Assembly: GCF_020520285.1 (NCBI RefSeq)
Contig: NZ_CP084742.1
Location: forward strand, 2,108,001 to 2,172,000
Length of the DNA stretch: 64,000 nucleotides
Direction: 5' to 3'
DNA from: Pseudomonas sp. L5B5
Lineage (GTDB): Bacteria > Pseudomonadota > Gammaproteobacteria > Pseudomonadales > Pseudomonadaceae
Shown here: piece after piece, positions 45,989 to 55,286 of the stretch
How the letters are laid out: each line of letters opens with the position of its first letter
Numbering within the stretch: the first letter of the stretch is position 1
Notes under the pieces: model-generated
What the model saw: the letters and a program-made list of their open reading frames with translations, nothing else
Database searches by the model: none
Told to the model about the DNA's origin: nothing
Made by a program: the position numbers and the translations under genes

Positions 45989-48720
45989 TGGAGCGCCAGA
46001 GCACCGCCTCGACCTGTTGCTATTGCGGGGTCGGCTGCGGCGTGCTGATCGAGCATGACGGCCGGCAGATTCTCGGGGTCAGCGGCGACCCGGCGCACCC
46101 GGCCAACTTCGGACGCCTGTGCAGCAAGGGCGCCAGCCTGCACCTGACCGGTGACCCAGCAGCTCGTGCGCATTACCCGCAGTTGCGCCTGGGCAAGGCC
46201 CTGGCCCGCAGCCGCTGCGATTGGGACAGCGCCCTGGACCATGCTGCCGACGTCTTTGCCCGAACGATTGCCGAACATGGCCCGGACAGCGTGGCGTTCT
46301 ATCTCTCCGGGCAATTGCTGACCGAGGACTACTACGCATTCAACAAACTGGCCCGGGCCCTGGTGGGCACCCACAACATCGACAGCAACTCGCGGCTGTG
46401 CATGTCTTCGGCAGTGGTAGGCTACAAGCGCAGCCTGGGGGCCGATGCGCCACCGTGCAACTACGAGGACCTGGAACAGAGCGACTGCGTGTTGATCGTC
46501 GGCAGCAACATGGCCTACGCCCACCCAGTGCTGTTTCGTCGCCTGGAGCAGGCAAAAAGCCTGCGCCCGACGATGAAAGTCATCGTCATCGACCCGCGCC
46601 GCACCGACACCTGCGACCTCGCCGACCTGCACCTGGCGATCCTTCCCGGCACCGATGTCGCCCTGTTCCACGGGATCTTGCACCTGCTGTTGTGGGAAGA
46701 CTGGATCGACCGGGATTTCATCCAGGCCCACACCGAGGGGCTGGCTGAACTCAAGGCCCTGGTCCGCGACTACACTCCGGCCATGGTGGCGCAGTTGTGC
46801 GGCATCAGCCTCGAACACCTGCATCAATGCGCACAATGGATCGGCACCGCGCCGAGCTTCCTGTCGCTGTGGTGCATGGGCCTGAACCAGTCCAGCGCCG
46901 GCAGCGCGAAGAACAGCGCCCTGATCAACTTGCACCTGGCCACCGGGCAGATTGGCCGGCCCGGCGCAGGCCCCTTCTCTCTCACGGGTCAGCCCAACGC
47001 CATGGGCGGGCGGGAAACCGGCAGCCTGAGCAACCTGCTGCCCGGCCACCGGGAAGCCGGCAACCCCGAGCACCGCGCCGAAGTGGCGGCCTACTGGGGG
47101 GTGGAACAATTGCCGGAAACACCGGGGCTGAGCGCCATCGAATTGTTCGAGCATCTGCACGGTGGGCGCATCAAGGCCCTGTGGATCGCCTGCACCAACC
47201 CGGCCCAATCGCTACCCGACCAGAATCGCGTGCGCGCGGCCTTGCTCGAGTGCCCTTTCGTGGTCTTGCAGGAAGCGTTCGCCACCACGGAAACCGCAGC
47301 CTTCGCCGACCTGCTGCTGCCAGCCGCCAGCTGGGGCGAGAAAGAAGGCTCGGTGACCAACTCCGAACGCCGGATATCCCATGTGCGCCAAGCGGTGCAG
47401 CCTCCTGCGGAGGCCCGGGCGGACTGGGCGATTACCGTGGATTTCGCCCAGCGCCTGGAACGCCGCCTGCGTCCCGGCCAGCCCAGCCTGTTCGCCTTCG
47501 ACAGCGCCAGCCAACTGTTCGATGAGTACAAGGGCCTGACCTGTGACCGTGACCTGGACCTGTCCGGCCTGAGCTACGGCCTTCTGGATCGGCTTGGCCC
47601 ACAGCAATGGCCCTTTCCCGCGGGAGCCTGCCAAGGCACCCCGCGCTTGTATGGCGACGGCCTGTTCCCCACTGTCACGGGACGGGCACGTTTCATCAGC
47701 GATCCTTACGTCGCCGCCCGGGAGCAGCGCGATGCGCGCTATCCACTGACCCTGATCACCGGTCGCCTGCGGGATCAATGGCATGGCATGAGCCGAACTG
47801 GCACCGCAGCGCAGCTGTTCGGCCACGTGGGCGAGGCGCTGCTGAGCCTGCACCCGGAGGATCTGCGCCGCCAGCGCCTGCACGCTGGCGACCTGGTGAA
47901 CCTCAAGAGCCGGCGCGGCAGCGTGATAGTCGCCGTTGGCAGCGACGACAGCGTGCGCCCTGGCCAGGCCTTCCTGCCGATGCACTGGGGCGACCGCTTC
48001 CTCAAGGGCGGAGTCAATGTCGTCACTCAGCCGGCGTTCGATCCGCTGTCCAAGCAACCGGAACTCAAACACAGCGGCGTACGCCTGGAGCCCGTGCATT
48101 TGCCATGGCAGCTGTTCGCCCTGGTCGAGGGTGATGTACAAGCCAGGTTCCAGGCCCTGCGACCTCTCTGCGAGCCCCTGGCCTATGTCAGCGTCAGCCT
48201 GACCGGCCGCGAACGCCCCGCCCTGGTGATTCGCGCAGCACACCCGGAGGCGCCACCTGCCCAGTTGCTCTTGGCCATCGACCGACAGCTGGAGCTCGAT
48301 AGCGGCTCGGTGCTGGCCTATGACGACCCACGCCGGGCCATCGGCAAGCGGGTGCGCATCGAGCAAGGCCGGATCACGGCAATCCGCCTGGCCGGGGAAA
48401 CCCTGGCCCAGCACTGGTTGCAGCAGCTGTGGCTCGAAGGACGTGCCGACGAACAACTGCGGCGCTGGCTATTGGCGCCCCTGAGTACACCGCCGGCGGC
48501 CTGCGGCCTGGGCGAACCTGCGGACCGCACTCTGTGCAATTGCAAAAACGTCAGCTATCGCGCCGTGCGCACCGGCATCGCCGCAGGCCTGGACCTCGGA
48601 CAACTGAAACAACAACTGGGTTGTGGCAGCCAATGTGGCTCCTGCGTGCCGGAGATCAAGGGTCTTCTGGCAGCCGCGGCGCAACCTGTGGCCATCTCCG
48701 TGCAAGAGGAAATCACATGA
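45988..48720 (+). CDS. nasC: Assimilatory nitrate reductase catalytic subunit with C-terminal BFD-like domain
   Basis: A 910-residue molybdopterin (bis-MGD) enzyme that reduces nitrate to nitrite. The N-terminus binds [4Fe-4S] (CCYCGVGCGVLIEH...LCSKGASL). Core molybdopterin domains follow (about 60-650), then the dinucleotide-binding domain (about 680-800). The C-terminus is a bacterioferritin-associated-ferredoxin-like [2Fe-2S] domain (CNCKNVSYRAV...CGSQCGSC, about 850-895), a likely electron entry point. Start taken at the ATG at 45988; a GTG three bases earlier is in frame. The usual symbol varies (nasA, nasB or nasC). Overlaps cobA by 4 bases. Confidence 0.93.
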   Translation: MERQSTASTCCYCGVGCGVLIEHDGRQILGVSGDPAHPANFGRLCSKGASLHLTGDPAARAHYPQLRLGKALARSRCDWDSALDHAADVFARTIAEHGPDSVAFYLSGQLLTEDYYAFNKLARALVGTHNIDSNSRLCMSSAVVGYKRSLGADAPPCNYEDLEQSDCVLIVGSNMAYAHPVLFRRLEQAKSLRPTMKVIVIDPRRTDTCDLADLHLAILPGTDVALFHGILHLLLWEDWIDRDFIQAHTEGLAELKALVRDYTPAMVAQLCGISLEHLHQCAQWIGTAPSFLSLWCMGLNQSSAGSAKNSALINLHLATGQIGRPGAGPFSLTGQPNAMGGRETGSLSNLLPGHREAGNPEHRAEVAAYWGVEQLPETPGLSAIELFEHLHGGRIKALWIACTNPAQSLPDQNRVRAALLECPFVVLQEAFATTETAAFADLLLPAASWGEKEGSVTNSERRISHVRQAVQPPAEARADWAITVDFAQRLERRLRPGQPSLFAFDSASQLFDEYKGLTCDRDLDLSGLSYGLLDRLGPQQWPFPAGACQGTPRLYGDGLFPTVTGRARFISDPYVAAREQRDARYPLTLITGRLRDQWHGMSRTGTAAQLFGHVGEALLSLHPEDLRRQRLHAGDLVNLKSRRGSVIVAVGSDDSVRPGQAFLPMHWGDRFLKGGVNVVTQPAFDPLSKQPELKHSGVRLEPVHLPWQLFALVEGDVQARFQALRPLCEPLAYVSVSLTGRERPALVIRAAHPEAPPAQLLLAIDRQLELDSGSVLAYDDPRRAIGKRVRIEQGRITAIRLAGETLAQHWLQQLWLEGRADEQLRRWLLAPLSTPPAACGLGEPADRTLCNCKNVSYRAVRTGIAAGLDLGQLKQQLGCGSQCGSCVPEIKGLLAAAAQPVAISVQEEIT

Positions 48721-49457
48721 GTGCAAAAGTCTGGCTGGTCGGCGCGGGCCCTGGCGATCCGGAGTTGCTGACGCTCAAGGCGGTACGCGCCCTGGGTGAA
48801 GCCGATGTGGTGCTGATCGATGACCTGGTCAACAGCGCCGTGCTGCAGCACTGCCCCGGGGCGCAGGTCATCGCCGTCGGCAAGCGGGGTGGTTGTCGCT
48901 CCACACCCCAGGCATTCATCCATCGCCTGATGTTGCGTTACGCCCGCCAAGGCCGTTGCGTGGTTCGTCTGAAGGGCGGCGACCCGTGCATTTTCGGGCG
49001 TGGCGGCGAGGAGGCACAGTGGCTCAGGAATCAGGGTATCGAGGTGGAACTGGTCAACGGCATCACCGCCGGCCTGGCCGGAGCCACCAGCTGCGATATC
49101 TCCCTGACCTTGCGTGGCGTGGCCCGTGGCGTGACATTGCTCACCGCCCACACCCAGGATGACAGCCCTCTGGACTGGCAAGCACTGGCCAAGGGCGGAA
49201 CGACCCTGGTGATCTACATGGGAGTGGCGAAACTGGCGGAGATTGGCGAACAGCTACGCATTGCCGGAATGCCCGACGAGACACCCGTGGCGATGATCGA
49301 GAACGCCTCGCTGCCGCATCAGCGTGAATGTCGCAGCGTGCTGGGAAACATGCAGCGGGATGCTCTGGATTTCGGCCTCAAGAGCCCTGCAATCCTGGTG
49401 ATAGGTGCAGTAGCGAAGGCCGTTGGCGCCAACGAACCCTGCCTGCTCCAGGCCTGA
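48717..49457 (+). CDS. cobA: Uroporphyrinogen-III C-methyltransferase
   Basis: A 246-residue SAM-dependent enzyme that makes precorrin-2, the precursor of siroheme, the NirB cofactor. Family motifs: VGAGPGDPELLTLKA, VRLKGGDPCIFGRGGEE and GITAGLAGA. It lacks the CysG N-terminal dehydrogenase/ferrochelatase module. Its place at the end of the nir-nas operon, overlapping nasC by ATGA, ties siroheme supply to nitrite reductase synthesis. Ends at a bidirectional palindromic terminator shared with oprF. Confidence 0.95.
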   Translation: MSAKVWLVGAGPGDPELLTLKAVRALGEADVVLIDDLVNSAVLQHCPGAQVIAVGKRGGCRSTPQAFIHRLMLRYARQGRCVVRLKGGDPCIFGRGGEEAQWLRNQGIEVELVNGITAGLAGATSCDISLTLRGVARGVTLLTAHTQDDSPLDWQALAKGGTTLVIYMGVAKLAEIGEQLRIAGMPDETPVAMIENASLPHQRECRSVLGNMQRDALDFGLKSPAILVIGAVAKAVGANEPCLLQA

Positions 49458-49480
49458 AGCAGGGACAAAATCCAGGCAAA

Positions 49481-49508
49481 GAAAAACCCGGCCTAGGCCG
49501 GGTTTTTC
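49481..49508. terminator. Bidirectional terminator of cobA and oprF
   Basis: A 28-base perfect palindrome: a GC core (CCCGGCCTAGGCCGGG) flanked by A5 and T5. It reads identically on both strands and serves convergent cobA and oprF. Confidence 0.93.
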
Positions 49509-49524
49509 CAAGCTACAGGGCTAA

Positions 49525-50505
49525 TTACTTAGCTTGAGCTTCTACCGAGGCTTCTACGCGACGGTTCACAGCACGGCCAGCTTCAGTTGCGTTGTCGGCA
49601 ACTGGGCGGGACTCACCGTAACCAACGGATTGAACGCGGTTAGCGCCAACGCCGTACTGGTTGACCAGAACTTGTTTAACGGCGTTTGCACGACGCTCAG
49701 ACAGCTTCTGGTTGTAAGCGTCAGGACCGACGGAGTCAGTGTGACCTTCAACAACGGTGGTGGTCTGTGGGTACTGATTCATGAAATCAGCCAGGTTTTT
49801 GATGTCAGCGTAGCTGTTTGGCTTCACGACCGACTTGTCGAAGTCGAACTTCACGTCCAGCTCAACACGTACCACTTCAGCAACTGGAGCTTCTGGAGCT
49901 GGCTCTGGAGCCGGAGCTGGAGCTACTGGAGCTGGAGCGACCTTGCCAGCGTTGCCGCCGAAGTTCACACCCAGGCCGACCAGGGCAGAGTAGTCCCACT
50001 TGCCGTTGTCCATGCCGTAGTCGGCTTCAACGCCAGCACGGGCGAACAGGTTGTCGGTGAAGTAGTACTTAACACCAGTACCGATGATGGCCTGGGTAGT
50101 CTTGTCACGACCGCTGTGACCGTCAGCTTCTACGCTGCTACGGCTCTGGTGACCGAAACCACCGGAAACGTATGGACGCAGGGAGTCTACGCCAGCCTGA
50201 CCGAAGTGATAGGTAGCCAGCAGGCTGGTGGTATCACCCTTGATCTTCTGGTTGCCAGTGCCATCGTTGGAACGGGTGTGGTTGGTCTTGTCGTAGCTCA
50301 GATCCAACGAAAGATCGTCGGTCAAGAAGTAACCAATCCGAGCGCCCGGGTTGAAGCCATCTTCGATGTGCTTAACGCTGTCGTTGTACTGTTTTTTGTA
50401 AAACAGTTCACCCTCGACCGCGCCTTGGCCTTGCGCCAGAACGCCGAACGAAGTCACGGCAACAATAGAACCAATGGCAATGCCCAAGGTGTTTTTCAGT
50501 TTCAT
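49525..50505 (-). CDS. oprF: Outer membrane porin OprF
   Basis: A 326-residue major outer membrane protein. Signal peptide (MKLKNTLGIAIGSIVAVTSFGVLA, cleaved before QGQG), N-terminal eight-stranded barrel (about 25-185), a Pro/Ala hinge (about 190-215), and a C-terminal OmpA-like peptidoglycan-binding domain (about 220-325; DFDKSVVKPNSYADI, GHTDSVGPDAYNQKLSERRA). No cysteines are present, unlike P. aeruginosa OprF as I recall it. It provides permeability, wall anchoring and stress sensing. sigX lies just upstream on the same strand. Confidence 0.97.
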   Translation of the reverse strand: MKLKNTLGIAIGSIVAVTSFGVLAQGQGAVEGELFYKKQYNDSVKHIEDGFNPGARIGYFLTDDLSLDLSYDKTNHTRSNDGTGNQKIKGDTTSLLATYHFGQAGVDSLRPYVSGGFGHQSRSSVEADGHSGRDKTTQAIIGTGVKYYFTDNLFARAGVEADYGMDNGKWDYSALVGLGVNFGGNAGKVAPAPVAPAPAPEPAPEAPVAEVVRVELDVKFDFDKSVVKPNSYADIKNLADFMNQYPQTTTVVEGHTDSVGPDAYNQKLSERRANAVKQVLVNQYGVGANRVQSVGYGESRPVADNATEAGRAVNRRVEASVEAQAK

Positions 50506-50612
50506 CCGTTAAATCCCCATCTGGTGATTGTAAAGCAGTCCCACATACCGGGGGACAACTCGGCGGTAAGTCTATCAGAACTCACCTAGACGTAAGAGAT
50601 ATTTGCGCCGAA

Positions 50613-51203
50613 CTAAGTTTCAGCAATGCCTGCAAATTTCTCACGCAATTTATCAAGAGCACGTTTGTAACGCATTTTTGTAGCACTCAAACCCATATGC
50701 ATGATGTCTGCAATCTCTTGAAATTCCAGTTCTGCGACAAACCGTAGCACCAGAATTTCCCGATCGATCGGGTTCACATGCACCAACCAGCGGTCAAGTC
50801 CGCCCTTCTCCTCAGGTTTCGGCGCCTTCTCTTCAGACGCCTCCTCGAGGGGATCAAGACTCAACGCGTCCATCAACCGCCGCTTGCGTCGCTCCTTGCG
50901 ATACTGCGTGATGCATTCGTTGTACGTGATGCTGTATAGCCACGTCTTGAACTTCGATTTGCCCTCAAAGTTCTTAAGGCCATACAACACCTTCAACATC
51001 ACTTCCTGACAGACATCATCGGCATCCCGATCGTTCCCCAGATAACGTGCACAAACATTAAATAGAGTCCGTTGATAGCGTCGCATCAACTCTTCATAGG
51101 CGCGTGTTACGTGAAACAGCTCCGTATGTGAACGCGCAACCAACTCCTCATCAGAGAGCTCACGGGGGTCATAGCGCGTGGATAGCGGTTGGGTTTTATT
51201 CAA
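50613..51203 (-). CDS. sigX: ECF sigma factor SigX
   Basis: A 196-residue extracytoplasmic-function sigma factor. Region 2 (about 25-95; YQRTLFNVCARYLGNDRDADDVCQEVMLKV) binds the -10 element and region 4 (about 130-190; IDREILVLRFVAELEFQEIADIMHMGLSATKMRYKRA) binds the -35 element. No anti-sigma gene is adjacent; instead cmpX lies upstream. SigX controls oprF and envelope lipid genes in Pseudomonas. Confidence 0.95.
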   Translation of the reverse strand: MNKTQPLSTRYDPRELSDEELVARSHTELFHVTRAYEELMRRYQRTLFNVCARYLGNDRDADDVCQEVMLKVLYGLKNFEGKSKFKTWLYSITYNECITQYRKERRKRRLMDALSLDPLEEASEEKAPKPEEKGGLDRWLVHVNPIDREILVLRFVAELEFQEIADIMHMGLSATKMRYKRALDKLREKFAGIAET

Positions 51204-51290
51204 AACGAGTCGTGCCGACAGTCAGGTCAGTGTCCGCCGCAGCCCTGTGACGGGCATTTTGCGGCGGCATACATTAGCAGGGTGCCGGGG

Positions 51291-52115
51291 TTAGCGGCTA
51301 CTTACATGCTGCTCCAGCAGGATCCGATTGGAGAGAGAGACTAGCTCACCCTCATCGGTCAGCAATGTAGTTTTAACCGTGCCAATCTCTTCAATCTGGC
51401 CTTCGACCTCGCCAACACGCACCTGTTGACCAACCTGATACAACTCACGCACATAGATTCCCGCAAGAATCTGACCGGCAATTTCCCGGCTTCCCAATCC
51501 CATCGCCAGCGCAACTGCCAGACCAACGGTAATCAAAACGATCACGATCACGTGGTTGAGCAGGTCGGTTTTGACCTCCAACTGGCTGATCGCTACGGAA
51601 ATGCTGATGATGATCACCAGTCCCTGGGCGATCCGCCCCACGCCGCTGGCATAATCCAGCCCCACACCTTCCGCCGCGCCCCGCACCAGCCCGTTGGCCA
51701 GTTGCGCCAGCAGAACCCCCACCAGCAACACCAGCGCAGCGCCGAAAACCTTCGGCAAATACAACGCAAGCATGTCGAGCGTAGCCGAAACTCGCTCAAG
51801 GCCAAGGGATTCAGCAGCAGAAACCAGAAAAATCAGCAGGACGAACCAGTAGACGATCTTGCCGATCAGGGTCGATATAGGGACTTGAAGGCCCGCACGG
51901 GACAACAACTTGGTCAAGCCGGTCCCACCCATCAGGCGGTCCAGACCCAGCTTGGCGAGCAATTTGGAAAGCAGGGTATCGAGCAGCTTGGCCACCACGA
52001 AACCCAGCAACAGCACCACCAGTGCACCGAACAGGTTCGGAATGAAGTTCGCCACCTTGGTCCACAAGGCGGTCATCGCTGTGACGAGGCTCTGCGTCCA
52101 GAGATCAAGTTCCAT
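51291..52115 (-). CDS. cmpX: Mechanosensitive ion channel family protein CmpX
   Basis: A 274-residue inner membrane protein of the small MscS-like type. Four or five hydrophobic helices (about 20-190) include LFGALVVLLLGFVVAKLL and a Gly/Ala-rich pore helix (LITVGLAVALAMGLGSREIAGQILAG). A cytoplasmic beta domain follows (GEVEGQIEEIGTVKTTLL). An in-frame TTG two codons upstream is an alternative start. In Pseudomonas CmpX is linked to SigX activation; the adjacent location here fits. Confidence 0.91.
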   Translation of the reverse strand: MELDLWTQSLVTAMTALWTKVANFIPNLFGALVVLLLGFVVAKLLDTLLSKLLAKLGLDRLMGGTGLTKLLSRAGLQVPISTLIGKIVYWFVLLIFLVSAAESLGLERVSATLDMLALYLPKVFGAALVLLVGVLLAQLANGLVRGAAEGVGLDYASGVGRIAQGLVIIISISVAISQLEVKTDLLNHVIVIVLITVGLAVALAMGLGSREIAGQILAGIYVRELYQVGQQVRVGEVEGQIEEIGTVKTTLLTDEGELVSLSNRILLEQHVSSR

Positions 52116-52117
52116 AT

Positions 52118-52369
52118 TCAATCAGCCTTATCAGCAGTGCGAGCAGTAGTTTTAAGACGGGAAACCGGCGCGATGTGGGCCGATCCGTTATTCAGGGCGA
52201 TCATCAGGGCCGGAAGCCAACGGCCCAGCAGGCTGAACAGGTCACCCGCGCCCACCTGGCGGTTGGCGGTTTTTAATACGCGACCCAGGCAGGCATCGTC
52301 ATCGCGGCTGGATGGCGAGGCCTTGAGCATGTCACGCAGCGACTCTTCAAACGGATCGTGCATACGCAC
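52118..52369 (-). CDS. crfX: CrfX small hypothetical protein
   Basis: An 83-residue protein of unknown function, assigned by sequence and position to the crfX gene between cmpX and cmaX of Pseudomonas. It has an acidic N-terminus (MHDPFEESLRDML) and a short hydrophobic segment (LFSLLGRWLPALMIAL), perhaps membrane-associated, with a basic C-terminus. Start could be M1 or M3. Stop lies 2 bases before the cmpX ATG, so the two are coupled. Confidence 0.82.
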   Translation of the reverse strand: MRMHDPFEESLRDMLKASPSSRDDDACLGRVLKTANRQVGAGDLFSLLGRWLPALMIALNNGSAHIAPVSRLKTTARTADKAD

Positions 52370-52426
52370 CTCTGGTGATGTTTGAAAAAGACGCGATCAG
52401 AGTTATTCGGGTCACATGAGGCCTCG

Positions 52427-53422
52427 TCATACCCAGCGCAAACGTCGGAACAACCACCATTGACCCAGCGCCACCGCCGCCAGCAACAGGCAGGCGACGA
52501 TGAAGCCATAGGGGCTGGCGGAGAATGGAATGCCACCGACATTGATCCCCAGCAGCCCGGTGAGAAAGCTCATCGGCAGGAAGATCCCGGTGATCACGCC
52601 GAAGCGATACATGGTGCGATTCATGCGCAGGCTCAAGCGCCGGTCTTCGGCCTCAAGCGCAAGCCCCACGCGCTCCCGGGCCAACTCCAGCTCCTCCAGG
52701 TAGCGGGTCAGGCTGTTGTGCAATTCGTTCCAGTAGTCACCATCATCGGCGGCGAACCAGGGCAGTTTTATCCGGCTCAATTGGGCGAAGATATCCCGTT
52801 GAGGCGCCAGGAAGCGCTTGAGTCCAGCAGCCCGTCGACGGATCTGCAGAATGCTGCCATGTTCCGGGGTATACCGTTCGTCGGCATCCAGTTTTTCTTC
52901 TTCGCCATCGACCACTTCCGAGAGGTCGCTGACCAGGTTCTGCACCTTGTGGGTCAGGTATTCGGCCATGTAAAGCAGCAACTCGGCGGCACTCTTCGGG
53001 CCCTTGCCTTCCGCCAGCTCGAGTAACAGCTCATCGGTGGCCCGCAGAGGGCGCAAGCGCAGGGAGATCACCCGCTGCGCACTGGCGAAGATGCGCACCG
53101 AGACCATGTCTTCAGGCTCGGCCCCCGGATTGAGATTGATGCCACGCAAGAACAGCAACAATTCGGAGTCGGGCAGCGCCAGCAGGCGCGGCCGGGTGTT
53201 TTCTTCCAGCAGCAGGTCGCAACTGAACTCGCTCAGGCCGCTGGAACGGCGCAGCCAGGTCTGGGTCTGCGGATGACTGCGATCCCAATGCAACCACAGG
53301 CTCTCATGGGGCTGCAGTTGCAGATCATCGAGCTCAGTCCGAGCAATCGAACGCGCACCGCCTTTACCATCCAGCACCAGGGCATGCACCAGCCCCCACT
53401 GCGCGTTTTCTTCCTCGAACAT
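52427..53422 (-). CDS. cmaX: CorA/ZntB-family divalent metal transporter CmaX
   Basis: A 331-residue CorA-superfamily protein. The long cytoplasmic N-terminal domain (about 1-265) ends in the stalk helix. Two C-terminal membrane helices follow, with the pore signature GIN after helix 1 (FLTGLLGINVGG), rather than CorA's GMN. It transports or exports Mg2+, Zn2+ or similar. I chose the ATG at 53422 with AAGGGG five bases upstream over the GTG six bases earlier. Upstream of crfX-cmpX-sigX on the same strand. Confidence 0.9.
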   Translation of the reverse strand: MFEEENAQWGLVHALVLDGKGGARSIARTELDDLQLQPHESLWLHWDRSHPQTQTWLRRSSGLSEFSCDLLLEENTRPRLLALPDSELLLFLRGINLNPGAEPEDMVSVRIFASAQRVISLRLRPLRATDELLLELAEGKGPKSAAELLLYMAEYLTHKVQNLVSDLSEVVDGEEEKLDADERYTPEHGSILQIRRRAAGLKRFLAPQRDIFAQLSRIKLPWFAADDGDYWNELHNSLTRYLEELELARERVGLALEAEDRRLSLRMNRTMYRFGVITGIFLPMSFLTGLLGINVGGIPFSASPYGFIVACLLLAAVALGQWWLFRRLRWV

Positions 53423-53447
53423 CCTCACCCCTTGTCTGGCCGCTGGA

Positions 53448-53939
53448 TCATTCAGGCATTTTCAGTGGGCTGGGCGAAACGATCACGCCGTTGTTGTCGG
53501 CATAGACATACTCGCCCGGACGGAAGGTTACCCCGGCAAAGGCCACGGCCACGTTGAGGTCGCCAATGCCGCGCTTGTCGGTCTTCATCGGGTGGCTGGC
53601 CAGGGCCTGGACCCCAAGATCGGTCTGCGCAATGACGTCCACGTCACGGATGCAACCGTAGATCACCAGGCCTTCCCAACCATTCTTCGCCGCCTTTTCG
53701 GCCAGCATGTCTCCCAGCAGCGCGCGTCGCAGGGAGCCACCGCCATCCACTACCAGCACCTTGCCGTTCCCGTTGAGTTCAACCTGTTCCTTGACCAGAG
53801 AATTGTCTTCGAAGCACTTGATGGTAACGATTTCACCCCCGAAGGAATCGCGACCGCCAAAATTGCTGAACATGGGCTCGACCACCTGAACCAGGTCCGG
53901 GTAGGCATCGCACAAGTCGGGAGTGAGGTAATGGTTCAT
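53448..53939 (-). CDS. rraA: Ribonuclease E activity regulator RraA
   Basis: A 163-residue member of the RraA/menG-like aldolase superfamily. Typical motifs: [46 protein letters not shown] and [15 protein letters not shown]. In enterobacteria RraA binds RNase E and lowers mRNA turnover; proteins of the same fold can be hydroxy-oxo-glutarate aldolases, so the assignment is by family. Lies just upstream of cmaX. Confidence 0.92.
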   Translation of the reverse strand: MNHYLTPDLCDAYPDLVQVVEPMFSNFGGRDSFGGEIVTIKCFEDNSLVKEQVELNGNGKVLVVDGGGSLRRALLGDMLAEKAAKNGWEGLVIYGCIRDVDVIAQTDLGVQALASHPMKTDKRGIGDLNVAVAFAGVTFRPGEYVYADNNGVIVSPSPLKMPE

Positions 53940-54194
53940 CGAGAAGCTCCTGTAACAGAAAGAACACGATCGAAGGTGTCGGTCATTCCGGGGCCAGCAA
54001 TGAAAAAACGAGCCCAGCCGGCAGATGTTTAGCCCGCCGCCCTTGAGCAGCCCATCGGCCTGGCCGGGATTTTCGCAGGTCTGCCAGCAGAACGGAAAAT
54101 CGACTCAGCAACTGAATATGACCAGAACAGCGCAGCGCGTCATATCTTAGCCGCAAGCGTTATTGAGCGAAATGCCCTTGTCAGAGCCCGCGCA

Positions 54195-55184
54195 TCAAAC
54201 GGTCGCCAACTGTTCAGTAGCGCAAGCCAGTAACGGCGCTTGCTGATCCTCAAGCCAACGACGCACCAGTGGCCAGACCTCGACCTGCGCCGCCTTGCTC
54301 ACCAGCATCTCGACATGACCGAAATTGCCACTGAAACCCTGCTCGCGTCCTAGGCAGATAAATTGTTTCTGCTCACTTCCCAGCTGTTCGAACAGCTTGC
54401 GACAAGCCCAGGTCGGGTCCTGGTGATCTCCAGCCGCGCTGACCGCCAATGCCGGCACAGTCACCTCGGCAAGGCCAGCCCACCAGTCCTTGTCGGCATC
54501 GCCAAAACGGCCGAACAGACCGTGCCAGCGCATGCTTTCCAGGGCCAGGCCGATGGGTTCGTCTTCAGGACCCCGCTTGAGCCGGGAACCGGACAGCTGG
54601 GCAAACCGCTTGATGACCAGGCGCCCTCCCCACTCCACCAGGGGAACCTTCAAGGGCCAGTAGATACGGCTGACCTGGCTGCCAAAAAATGCCACCGAGG
54701 CCACGCCGGCCTGACCCAGGTACTGGCCGCCCAACGCTGCCGCCAGGGTCGTGCCGCCCAGGGAATGGCCAATCCAGTGGGGAACCTGCCCACTCTGCTC
54801 ACGAACGAAGGCAGCAATGGCCGGCAGGTCGTAGCGGGCGTAGTCGGCCACTCGGTTGCCACGGTAGCCCGTGTTGCGCCGCGAAAGGCCATGGCCGCGC
54901 ATTTCCGGGATCCATACATCAAAACCGGCCCGCGCCAGGTAAGCCCCCAAGCCGATGCCCTTGGGCGAGTACCAGAAACGTCGATTGGAAAAGCTGCCAT
55001 GCAACAGGACCACGGGCACGCCCTGGGCTTCAGGCGCATCGGCCAGCCCCAGTCGAGTCACCGCCAGCTCCACCGACGAGTCGGGGCTGTTGCCAGGTTT
55101 CAAGCGATAGACGTCTTCGCTCAGATCGCCTCGACGCTCGGCACTGATCAAGGCGACGGGAAATAGGTTGCTGCTGCTTTGCAT
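54195..55184 (-). CDS. Alpha/beta hydrolase
   Basis: A 329-residue alpha/beta-fold hydrolase. The oxyanion HG motif (VVLLHGSFSNRRFW), nucleophile elbow GHSLGG, a likely catalytic Asp (AAGDHQDP) and a C-terminal His (NFGHVEML) form a full triad. No signal peptide. Substrate (ester, lipid or polyester) is not deducible. Start taken at the ATG at 55184; the frame opens slightly upstream. It lies behind the ppsA terminator and is probably monocistronic. Confidence 0.87.
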   Translation of the reverse strand: MQSSSNLFPVALISAERRGDLSEDVYRLKPGNSPDSSVELAVTRLGLADAPEAQGVPVVLLHGSFSNRRFWYSPKGIGLGAYLARAGFDVWIPEMRGHGLSRRNTGYRGNRVADYARYDLPAIAAFVREQSGQVPHWIGHSLGGTTLAAALGGQYLGQAGVASVAFFGSQVSRIYWPLKVPLVEWGGRLVIKRFAQLSGSRLKRGPEDEPIGLALESMRWHGLFGRFGDADKDWWAGLAEVTVPALAVSAAGDHQDPTWACRKLFEQLGSEQKQFICLGREQGFSGNFGHVEMLVSKAAQVEVWPLVRRWLEDQQAPLLACATEQLATV

Positions 55185-55197
55185 ATTCTTCTTGCAC

Positions 55198-55230
55198 AAA
55201 AAAGGGCGGCATCCGGAAGAGGCGCGCCCT
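55198..55230 (-). terminator. Intrinsic terminator of ppsA
   Basis: On the minus strand a GGGCGC.../...GCCGCCC stem is followed by six T residues. It lies between ppsA and the downstream hydrolase gene. Confidence 0.8.
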
Positions 55231-55286
55231 GCTTGAATCTACAAGGCCTGGCCAGTCTCGCGACCGGCCGGGCCTGCACTCATCGA

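Noticed and set aside
49534..50589. A 351-codon plus-strand frame opposite oprF
   Set aside because: Shadow of a highly expressed porin gene; the repeated SWSWLWSR pattern mirrors the Pro/Ala hinge codons.
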